From positions 1-6,495 of the forward strand of contig JAHFHB010000114.1 in NCBI GenBank assembly GCA_023247135.1: a stretch of 6,495 nt of DNA, read 5' to 3'. Origin of the DNA: Candidatus Omnitrophota bacterium. GTDB lineage: Bacteria > Omnitrophota > Omnitrophia > Omnitrophales > Aquincolibacteriaceae. Made by a program: the position numbers and the translations under genes. The notes under the pieces were generated by a model. The model was not told the origin of the DNA and ran no database searches. It worked only from the letters and a program-made list of their open reading frames with translations. Each line of letters begins with the position of its first letter. Within the stretch, counting starts at the first letter, position 1. Shown here piece after piece: positions 1 to 5,588 of the stretch.

Positions 1-10
1 TGCATGGCTT

Positions 11-724
11 TTAGCCTTTCTTTTTCAGCCGGTCGATCAGGATTGCCAGCGTGACTTTGAACATGTAGTAAACCGTTTTCCAATAGCGTATAGAGGAGAT
101 GCCGCCGAGGCGTTTACGCATGCTTACTGGGACCTCGCCGATCCGTGCGCCCGTCCGGTGCGCGATCATGATGGCTTCCGGTTCCGGAAAATCGACGGGA
201 TAATATTCAGCGAAGCGCAACGCCAATTTTTTTGAGACCGCCCGGAATCCCGAAGTGGGATCGGTGACCGGCAGGCCAGTCAAAGCACTCAGCAGCGTTG
301 AGAAAAAAGAAATGCCAAGCCGGCGCGTAAACGTTGATTTGAAGCCGCCTTTGTCACTCAGAAAACGGCTGCCGATGGACAGATCCAGTTCCCCTTGTAA
401 AACCGGCTCGAGCACTTTCAGGAGGTCTACGGGATTATGCTGGCCGTCGCCGTCGACTTGAGCCGCGGCATCATAGCCTTCCTGGGATACGTATTTAAAG
501 CCTGTTTGCATGGCCCCGCCAATGCCCAGATTGCAGGGGAGATCCACGACCCAGGCGCCTGCCTGTCGCGCGGCTTCGGCGGTCTGATCGCGCGAACCAT
601 CATTGACCACGAGCAAGTCCAGGGGCAGGGGAAGCGACTTGAGTTCCGCAATCAGCCGGGGCAGGGCTTTTTCCTCATTGTAGGCCGGAATAATAATCAG
701 GATTTTTTTAGATTTCATAGGCAA
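11..724 (-). CDS. GT2 family glycosyltransferase, polyprenyl-phosphate sugar transferase (DPM1/Ppm-like)
   Basis: Predicted GT-A fold transferase of 237 residues, near full length for short DPM1-like enzymes. By family it would move a sugar from a nucleotide donor to a polyprenyl phosphate or similar acceptor at the inner face of the membrane; the actual sugar cannot be read from sequence. Visible motifs are IIPAYNEE (11-18), VVNDGSRDQT (39-48), NLGIGGAMQTG (65-75), the metal-binding DGDGQH (91-96), GSRF (118-121), TDPTSGFRA (154-162) and a C-terminal EVPVSMRKR block (197-205). A short hydrophobic stretch (about 222-230) followed by RLKKK could be a membrane anchor. The start is TTG with GAGG 7 bases upstream; an ATG two codons later lies 13 bases from that GAGG, so TTG is preferred. 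Six bases after the stop a minus-strand ATG (positions 5-3) may begin a co-transcribed gene outside the window. GT2 genes of this type are often followed by a small DUF2304 membrane protein, but that cannot be tested here. Confidence 0.9.
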   Translation of the reverse strand: MPMKSKKILIIIPAYNEEKALPRLIAELKSLPLPLDLLVVNDGSRDQTAEAARQAGAWVVDLPCNLGIGGAMQTGFKYVSQEGYDAAAQVDGDGQHNPVDLLKVLEPVLQGELDLSIGSRFLSDKGGFKSTFTRRLGISFFSTLLSALTGLPVTDPTSGFRAVSKKLALRFAEYYPVDFPEPEAIMIAHRTGARIGEVPVSMRKRLGGISSIRYWKTVYYMFKVTLAILIDRLKKKG

Positions 725-731
725 CGTCCAG

Positions 732-735
732 CCTC
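732..735 (-). promoter_or_regulatory. Ribosome binding site deciding a TTG start
   Basis: The minus strand reads GAGG here, 7 bases before TTG at 724-722 and 13 bases before ATG at 718-716. The spacing favours the rarer TTG codon for the glycosyltransferase. The difference is only two residues, so the protein call does not depend on it. Confidence 0.5.
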
Positions 736-801
736 ATTAACGGCGTTCTTTGGGATCTTTTTGAGTGTTCCCAGAGCTTTAGTTTTGGCTTGTACGGGCC
801 G

Positions 802-814
802 TATTAACTGCACA
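802..814 (+). promoter_or_regulatory. Candidate -10 box giving a leaderless receiver-YvcK mRNA
   Basis: TATTAA at 802-807 is a fair -10 match and lies 6 bases before the ATG at 814, where transcription from such a box would begin. No Shine-Dalgarno-like sequence is visible upstream of this ATG. A -35 at the right distance is poor (TTAGTT at 779-784). The combination suggests, but does not prove, a leaderless transcript. In the remainder of the 89-base divergent gap (725-813) no convincing promoter for the minus-strand glycosyltransferase was found. Confidence 0.25.
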
Positions 815-2151
815 TGCGAATCTTGTTAGGGACTTCCGATCACGATCTGGAGACATTGATCCGTTCGACGCTTGAACGGTTCAAATACGATATGGTCTCG
901 GTGGACAACGGGTTTGATGTTTTTCAACAAGCCATTTCCTCGAAATTCCAGCTGCTGATTCTGGATTTTCATCTTCTACGCATGGCCGCGCCGGAAGTCC
1001 TGCGGCGGCTTCAAGCCCTGCAGAATTTTCAGGCTCCGCCGGTGCTTTGCCTGACGTCCAGCGAGGGACAGCGCAAAATCCTCGATCAGGGACATTTCAA
1101 AAAAACAGAAATTATTTCCAAGCCGTTTCCCATCCGCGAGTTTGTCGAAAAAGTGCGCCGTAGCCTCCATGAAGAAACGCGTGTGGTTTGTCTGGGCGGG
1201 GGTACGGGGCTTTTTACGCTGCTTTCCGGGCTGAAAACGCTGCCCGGCGTCCGGCTGACCTCCGTGGTCAGTATGAGCGACGACGGCGGCTCCACAGGGC
1301 GGCTCAGACACATGTTCGGCGTATTGCCGCCAGGCGATATTCGGCGCAGTCTGGTGGCACTTTCGGCGGCACCTGATCTGGTCAACGAGCTGATGCAGTT
1401 CCGCTTTGAACGCGGCGGGGAACTGGCCGGGCACACGCTGGGCAACCTGCTTTTAACCGCGCTTTGTGAAATGCGCGGCGGCATGACTCCGGCGGTCCAG
1501 GCCCTGGGAGAAATTCTGGATATCCAGGGGGAAGTGATCCCGGTGACGGAAAACCTGAATACGCTTTACGCCGAGCTTGAGAATGGCGAAACGCTGAAAG
1601 GCGAAAGTGCCATTGATCTTTTCGAAAGCGCTGACCCGTCTATCCGCATCCGCAAACTCTGGCAGGAACCGGAAGCTGCGGCGCACCCCGAAGCTCTGGA
1701 GGCTCTTTGGAACGCGAAGTACATTATTATGGGGCCCGGGGATTTATTTACCAGCGTGGTTTCCAACTTGATTGTCAGGGGGATTGCGGAGTCCATCGCT
1801 GCCAGCCCGGCGCGCAAAATTTATATTTGCAACGTGATGACCGAGCCCGGAGAGACGAATCAGTTTCAAGTCTCGGACCATGTGGCCGAAATTCTTAAAT
1901 ACCTGGGCAAGGATTGCCTGGATGCAGTGCTTTGCTCTTCAACGCATTTTTCCGAGGCTGCTTTGGCGCTGTATTCCAAAAGAAAACAGGCCCCGGTGAG
2001 TCAAAAGGACATGGCCGCTCTCCAGGGGCTGACCCGGGCAAAAATTTACTGGGAAGACATTGCGTCCGAGGAGGAATTGGTGCGGCATGACGCTTTGAAA
2101 TTGGCGGCCGCACTCAAAAAGATTCTTGAGGCCGGTGTGCGGGGTGGCTGA
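814..2151 (+). CDS. yvcK: Receiver domain fused to YvcK/GlmR-type gluconeogenesis/envelope regulator
   Basis: A 445-residue two-domain protein. Residues 1-120 resemble a response-regulator receiver: D51 in LLILDFHLL is the expected phosphoacceptor, T81 the switch residue and K103 in SKPF the conserved lysine. The acidic pair that normally binds magnesium is replaced by T7-S8, with D9 and D11 just after, so phosphorylation may be weak or absent. Residues 122-445 form a complete YvcK/CofD-like protein: GGGTG (128-132), SDDGGSTGRLR (155-165), PPGDIR (172-177), HTLGNLL (207-213), MGPGDLFTS (306-314) and NVMTEPGET (340-348). Family knowledge: YvcK/GlmR binds UDP-sugars and steers carbon into amino-sugar and peptidoglycan synthesis in Firmicutes; it is not itself a proven enzyme. 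Stand-alone YvcK proteins are about 300-320 residues, matching this C-terminal part, so the receiver is an added module. The usual partners rapZ and whiA are not next to it. No clear ribosome binding site precedes the ATG. The YvcK assignment is secure and the receiver assignment good; signalling function is inferred. Confidence 0.92.
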   Translation: MRILLGTSDHDLETLIRSTLERFKYDMVSVDNGFDVFQQAISSKFQLLILDFHLLRMAAPEVLRRLQALQNFQAPPVLCLTSSEGQRKILDQGHFKKTEIISKPFPIREFVEKVRRSLHEETRVVCLGGGTGLFTLLSGLKTLPGVRLTSVVSMSDDGGSTGRLRHMFGVLPPGDIRRSLVALSAAPDLVNELMQFRFERGGELAGHTLGNLLLTALCEMRGGMTPAVQALGEILDIQGEVIPVTENLNTLYAELENGETLKGESAIDLFESADPSIRIRKLWQEPEAAAHPEALEALWNAKYIIMGPGDLFTSVVSNLIVRGIAESIAASPARKIYICNVMTEPGETNQFQVSDHVAEILKYLGKDCLDAVLCSSTHFSEAALALYSKRKQAPVSQKDMAALQGLTRAKIYWEDIASEEELVRHDALKLAAALKKILEAGVRGG

Positions 2152-2163
2152 TTTTTTTAAAGC

Positions 2164-2191
2164 TTGAATTCGCCTTGAGGGCGAGTAATAT
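2164..2191 (+). promoter_or_regulatory. Candidate promoter for the ATPase-HIT-dGTPase cluster
   Basis: TTGAAT (2164-2169) and TAATAT (2186-2191) each match four of six consensus positions of a sigma-70-type promoter and are separated by 16 bases. Transcription would begin near 2198, leaving a leader of about 40-60 bases. This reading competes with the RNA fold at the same place, because a transcript starting at 2198 would lack most of that structure. Confidence 0.3.
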
Positions 2192-2217
2192 AGCGGCATC
2201 GCTTTACTTTAATTCAA
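2164..2217 (+). other. Potential three-way-junction RNA fold in the intergenic gap
   Basis: The gap 2152-2236 holds no gene. Within it, TTGAATT (2164-2170) pairs perfectly with AATTCAA (2211-2217). Inside lie CGCC (2171-2174) pairing with GGCG (2180-2183) around the loop TTGAG, and GTAA plus AGCG (2185-2188, 2192-2195) pairing with CGCT plus TTAC (2200-2203, 2204-2207) around the loop GCAT, with a three-base bulge. All three helices coexist. The closing stem is AT-rich and the short helices could arise by chance. A pyrimidine tract (2218-2230) follows, so a termination role is possible, although the weak stem does not look like a classic intrinsic terminator. It matches no riboswitch class I can name. 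Confidence 0.3.
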
Positions 2218-2236
2218 CCCTTTCTTTTTCAAACGA

Positions 2237-3961
2237 GTGAACCCAAGAAGTTATTCCATGCCTTCAAAGCTTTCCAAGAGGGCGGAGATATTCGCACGTG
2301 TGGAGCAGCGCCTGGAAGCCTTTCAAAGAGGATTCAGGCAGAATTTGGGCTTGATTGCGCCCCGCGGGTTCGGCAAAACCTGGGTGGCAGCTCAAATGGC
2401 GCAGCGGCTCGGGCGGATTCCCGGCATCGCCTGTCTTTACATCGACTGTTCCTTTTCAGACCCCGCCGCACTTTCAGACCGCTGGGTCCACGCGCTGCTC
2501 AGGGCGCTGGCGCCTGCCGGCTCTTTGGAGAAACCGGAAGCATCACCCGCTTTGGTTTTGGCAGAGCTGGAAAAAATCTATCCCAGAACCGTTGAAAAAA
2601 TCCGCCACCTTCAGCGCACTCACCGCCGCAGCGAGAAACCGTCGGTTTTCATGCGCGAACTTTTCAGTCTCACCGGGCTTTTGACCGAAGAGTCCGGCAA
2701 AAAGGCCGTACTGATCCTCGATGAGTTTCAGGCCTTGGAAGCCCTGCCGCTCCCGCATCCGTTTGAACTGCTTGGCCGTCAGATCCTGGTGGACAAAAAC
2801 ACGCTTTACTGGGTTCTGAGTTCCCGGCCGGCGGCGGCCCGTGCGATTTTTCACGAAAAACTGTCTCTGCTCTTTGGCAATTTTGAAGTGCTCGAGCTGG
2901 CGCCTTTTGACTTTGAGGAGTCGGCCCAATTTCTGGAGTCCAGGCTGCCGGGCCGTTTGTTTTCCGAGCCGCAGAAAAAGATGCTGATCCAGCTCACGGG
3001 AGGCAGCCCGCTTTATTTGCAACTGCTGACGGAACACTGGGCTGAATCACAGGTGGTACGGGCTGCGGGAGATTCGGAGCATGAAGCGATGGCTTGTGCG
3101 CTCGGCAGCCGGGAAGTTTTCGAAGCCCTGCAAAAAGAGCTTTGTGACGAATACGGGCGTTTGGCTCAACTTTTTACGCGCACTCTCGAACAGAGCCTTG
3201 GCGCGCTCAAAGAACCCGCACTTCATTTTCGCGCTCTGCTGGCGCTCAGCGGCGGGATCCGGAAAGTCCAGGCGCTTGCGCTGACGCTGGAATGCAAACT
3301 GAGTGAATGCAAAAAAATTCTTCAGCGCCTGGTGCAGGATGAGCTGGTTAGCCGGCGCGGCGTGTTTTATCTTTTGGACGACAGCCTGTTTGCTTTCTGG
3401 CTTAAAGAGGTTTTGAGCCGGCGCCTGGCTGCGGGGATGGACCGCTTGTCCATTCAGACGCAGTTCGGCGATGTCTGCCGCGGGCTTTTGGAGCAGCTTC
3501 AATCGGATTCGGCCGCCAATCTTCTCGAAAGACTGCAGGACCTGTTTCAGGTTTTCCGCGGCGACCGGGTGCAGATCGGCTCCAAAATGATTACGCTGCC
3601 GGCTTTTGAGGAAACGGCGGTGCGTCCGGCTGGCAGCGGGGAACCGCTGTTTTATGCGCAAGCGCCCGGAGTCCGCTGGGTCTGCCGGTTTTTTAAAGAA
3701 CAGGTTCGCGAAGACGACGTGACGCTTTTTATCGAAGAGACGAAAAAACTGCGCGCCAAGAAATTGGTACGTCTTTTGGCCGCTCCCGCCGGAATTGAGC
3801 AGAACGCAAAGCTCATCGCCCAGGAAGCGGGACTGCACCTTTGGAATCTGGAAGACCTCAATCTTCTTTTTGCGTTTTACAACCTGCCTAAACTGATCTG
3901 GATAAGGAAATCTGATGGATCGACTTTGGGCGCCCTGGCGCAAAGCCTACATTCGTCCTGA
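2237..3961 (+). CDS. AAA/archaeal-type ATPase with winged helix and C-terminal nuclease-fold-like region
   Basis: A 574-residue P-loop ATPase of the archaeal-ATPase (Arch_ATPase) kind, related to STAND and Orc/Cdc6-type ATPases. Order of parts: Walker A APRGFGKT (41-48); Walker B VLILDEF (158-164); a sensor-like WVLSSRP (192-198); GGSPLYL (255-261), typical of the lid in this group; a winged-helix-like segment (about 330-385) ending in LLDDSLFAFWL, close to the DP-lf-WL signature of archaeal ATPases; and a C-terminal alpha/beta region (about 475-550). That last region resembles the Mrr/DUF234 restriction-endonuclease fold in strand pattern, but no complete PD-(D/E)xK active site is evident, so it may bind rather than cut. 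Substrate and function are unknown. The GTG at 2237 has no ribosome binding site; an ATG at 2258 (codon 8) has purine-rich AAGAAG 7 bases upstream and may be the true start. The 3' end overlaps the HIT gene by 47 bases in another frame. Composition matches its neighbours, with no transfer signature. Confidence 0.8.
   Translation: MNPRSYSMPSKLSKRAEIFARVEQRLEAFQRGFRQNLGLIAPRGFGKTWVAAQMAQRLGRIPGIACLYIDCSFSDPAALSDRWVHALLRALAPAGSLEKPEASPALVLAELEKIYPRTVEKIRHLQRTHRRSEKPSVFMRELFSLTGLLTEESGKKAVLILDEFQALEALPLPHPFELLGRQILVDKNTLYWVLSSRPAAARAIFHEKLSLLFGNFEVLELAPFDFEESAQFLESRLPGRLFSEPQKKMLIQLTGGSPLYLQLLTEHWAESQVVRAAGDSEHEAMACALGSREVFEALQKELCDEYGRLAQLFTRTLEQSLGALKEPALHFRALLALSGGIRKVQALALTLECKLSECKKILQRLVQDELVSRRGVFYLLDDSLFAFWLKEVLSRRLAAGMDRLSIQTQFGDVCRGLLEQLQSDSAANLLERLQDLFQVFRGDRVQIGSKMITLPAFEETAVRPAGSGEPLFYAQAPGVRWVCRFFKEQVREDDVTLFIEETKKLRAKKLVRLLAAPAGIEQNAKLIAQEAGLHLWNLEDLNLLFAFYNLPKLIWIRKSDGSTLGALAQSLHSS
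3904..3908 (+). promoter_or_regulatory. Ribosome binding site of the HIT gene, inside the ATPase gene
   Basis: AAGGA lies 6 bases before the ATG at 3915 and is the clearest Shine-Dalgarno in the window at normal spacing. It sits in the last codons of the ATPase gene, so ribosomes finishing the ATPase cross it, which supports translational coupling and fixes the HIT start. Confidence 0.7.
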
Positions 3962-4406
3962 AGGGGCAAGGAAAAAAGGCTGCATTTTTTGCCGCATTGC
4001 CAAGTCCCGCAGTGACCGCCGCGAACATGTGCTGCGCCGCACCCGCCACGCGTTTGCCGTCTTGAATTTGTACCCCTACACGAACGGGCATATCCTGATT
4101 TTGCCGACCCGCCATGTGAAAACCATCGACGCTTTGTCTGACAAAGAAAGGCTGGATTGGCTGGCGCTTGCGGTTCAAATGGAAAAAGCTTTGCACAAGG
4201 CGTTCAAGCCGCACGGATTCAATCTGGGCGTGAATCTTGGCAGGGCTGCGGGAGCGGGGATCCCTGGACACCTGCATCTTCATCTTGTGCCCCGCTGGAA
4301 AGGCGATGCCAATTTCATGTCGGTGACGGCCGGCGTGAGAGTCATGTCGGAATCACTGGACTCTGTTTATCAAGCGCTCATGCGTGTGTTGAATGGCGCG
4401 CGGTGA
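3915..4406 (+). CDS. HIT-family nucleotide hydrolase/transferase (Ap4A phosphorylase/adenylyltransferase-like)
   Basis: A 163-residue cytosolic histidine-triad protein. The HxHxHxx motif is GHLHLHLVPRW (118-128), with H121 the expected nucleophile, which is transiently nucleotidylated. CIFC (23-26) supplies two probable zinc ligands as in many bacterial HIT proteins, and NGHILILPTRH (57-67) is the conserved core strand. The N-terminus LWAPWRKAYI (4-13) is typical of the bacterial HIT subgroup annotated as Ap4A phosphorylase or ATP adenylyltransferase. Length and motifs are complete. By family it splits nucleoside phosphoramidates or dinucleoside polyphosphates; the actual substrate is not readable. 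A good ribosome binding site precedes the ATG. The gene starts 47 bases inside the ATPase gene and ends 14 bases inside the dGTPase gene, so it is surely co-transcribed with both. Confidence 0.93.
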   Translation: MDRLWAPWRKAYIRPEGARKKGCIFCRIAKSRSDRREHVLRRTRHAFAVLNLYPYTNGHILILPTRHVKTIDALSDKERLDWLALAVQMEKALHKAFKPHGFNLGVNLGRAAGAGIPGHLHLHLVPRWKGDANFMSVTAGVRVMSESLDSVYQALMRVLNGAR

Positions 4407-5553
4407 ACTTGTTTTAACCCTTCCGGCTATTTCTTCGAAGCCTCTGCTTTCCTCTGCCGCGCTGGCGCCGTATGCAGTTTCAGAAAAACATTCCAGGGGC
4501 AGAAAATATCCGGAGAGTGAACATCCGTTTCGTCTGGCTTTTCAACGTGATCGCGACCGCATTATTCATTCGAGGGCCTTCCGGCGGCTGCAGTACAAAA
4601 CCCAGGTTTTTGTGAATCACGAGGGCGATCATTACCGCACACGCCTGACGCACACGCTGGAGACCAGTCAGATTGCGCGCACGCTGGCCCGGGCGCTGAA
4701 ATTGAATGAGGATTTGGTGGAGGCGGTCAGCCTGGCGCACGACATCGGGCATGGGCCGTTCGGCCATGCCGGGGAATGGGCGCTGAGGGATTTAATGAAA
4801 AGTCACGGCGGATTTGAGCACAATGCCCAGGCCCTCCGGATTTTGGAGAAGCTGGAAGCCCGCTACCCCGATTTTCCGGGTTTGAATTTGAGCTTTGAAA
4901 CCCTGGAAGGCCTGAAGAAACATCCTGCGCAATTGCCCGGGCCTTATCACCGGCCCCTGCGCATGCTCGAAGCGGAAGTGGTGGATTTGGCCGATGAGAT
5001 CGCCTACACCAGCCACGATTTGGATGACGGCCTGCGCTCCGGTATTCTTGGGGTGGAGGATCTTGATGCCCTGCCCCTGTGGCGCCAAAGCCGCGGCGAA
5101 GCTGAAGAGCGCGCCGGCGGCAGCCTGGCCGGGGAATTTTTACAGCCGGCGGTGATTCGCCGGCTTATCGACCGGCTTGTCCGCGATGTTTTTAGCTGCA
5201 CTCTCGCTAAAATCCGCATGAAAAAACTGCGTACTTTTTCGGGGCTTCAAAAAATTCGTATTCCTCTGGTCAGGTTTTCCGACGGCGTGCGCCGGGATCA
5301 CACGGAGCTCAAGCGCTTTCTGCGTAAAAATCTGTACGAGCATCCGCATGTGCGCCGCCGGACCGAGGAAGGTCAGCGATTTATCCGCACGCTTTTCAAC
5401 GCTTACCTCAAGCGGCCCGAACGCTGCGGGCCTGAAGTGCTGAAGCGTGCCGGAGAGGACGGGACTCCGCGCGCGGTCTGTGATTATGTGGCCGGGATGA
5501 CGGATCGTTATGCGATTCAGGAATATAAGCATTTATTCGCAAACAAGGAGTGA
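4393..5553 (+). CDS. dgt: HD-domain deoxyguanosine triphosphate triphosphohydrolase-like protein
   Basis: A 386-residue protein of the dGTPase-like family (short form; the E. coli enzyme is about 500 residues). By family it hydrolyses dGTP or other dNTPs to the nucleoside plus triphosphate, affecting dNTP balance and replication fidelity. Conserved blocks are all present: FQRDRDRIIHSRAFRRLQYKT (50-70), RLTHTLE with H87, the HD pair H116-D117 in LAHDIGHGPFGHAGE, GGFEHNAQ (139-146), VVDLADEIAYTSHDLDD with D201 as the likely fourth metal ligand, and ELKRFLRKNLYEHP (305-318). Short members often form the broad-specificity class, so strict dGTP use should not be assumed. The ATG lies inside the end of the HIT gene with no strong ribosome binding site, suggesting translational coupling; no better in-frame start exists downstream before the conserved region. 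Its TGA stop is part of a promoter for the next gene. Confidence 0.93.
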   Translation: MARGELVLTLPAISSKPLLSSAALAPYAVSEKHSRGRKYPESEHPFRLAFQRDRDRIIHSRAFRRLQYKTQVFVNHEGDHYRTRLTHTLETSQIARTLARALKLNEDLVEAVSLAHDIGHGPFGHAGEWALRDLMKSHGGFEHNAQALRILEKLEARYPDFPGLNLSFETLEGLKKHPAQLPGPYHRPLRMLEAEVVDLADEIAYTSHDLDDGLRSGILGVEDLDALPLWRQSRGEAEERAGGSLAGEFLQPAVIRRLIDRLVRDVFSCTLAKIRMKKLRTFSGLQKIRIPLVRFSDGVRRDHTELKRFLRKNLYEHPHVRRRTEEGQRFIRTLFNAYLKRPERCGPEVLKRAGEDGTPRAVCDYVAGMTDRYAIQEYKHLFANKE

Positions 5554-5567
5554 TATAATTTCTCGTG
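5545..5567 (+). promoter_or_regulatory. Extended -10 promoter and Shine-Dalgarno straddling the dGTPase stop codon
   Basis: TGATATAAT at 5551-5559 is a perfect extended -10 element (TGnTATAAT), a form that can work without a good -35; none is visible at the usual distance. Its TGA is the stop codon of the dGTPase gene. Transcription would begin near 5565-5567, at a GTG in frame with the downstream gene. AAGGAG at 5545-5550 lies just before; on a read-through transcript it would sit 14 bases from that GTG. The gene may therefore be read both from the operon and from its own promoter. Confidence 0.55.
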
Positions 5568-5588
5568 CAGACAACGGAATCCAAACCC

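Noticed and set aside
437..829. A 130-codon plus-strand open frame opposite the glycosyltransferase and running into the yvcK start
   Set aside because: It is antisense to the conserved GT2 motifs and has no sensible domain content.
976..1484. Minus-strand open frames of 130-150 codons inside the YvcK gene
   Set aside because: They lie opposite strongly conserved YvcK motifs, have no ribosome binding sites and resemble nothing known.
2108..2158. Possible intrinsic terminator at the end of yvcK: CCGCAC (2108-2113) pairing with GTGCGG (2137-2142) ahead of a run of seven T (2152-2158)
   Set aside because: The stem base is nine bases from the T run and the interior is only partly paired, so the geometry does not fit a working intrinsic terminator.
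3047..3943. A 298-codon open frame on the minus strand, antisense to the ATPase gene
   Set aside because: Its translation is rich in F, K, R and Q with no recognisable motif, while the plus strand has Walker motifs and domain structure through the same stretch. It is a shadow of the coding strand.
2237..5553. The ATPase-HIT-dGTPase cluster as a recently acquired defence island
   Set aside because: No integrase, transposase, tRNA, flanking repeat or composition shift is visible, and two of the three genes are common housekeeping enzymes. It is kept only as a hypothesis under findings.
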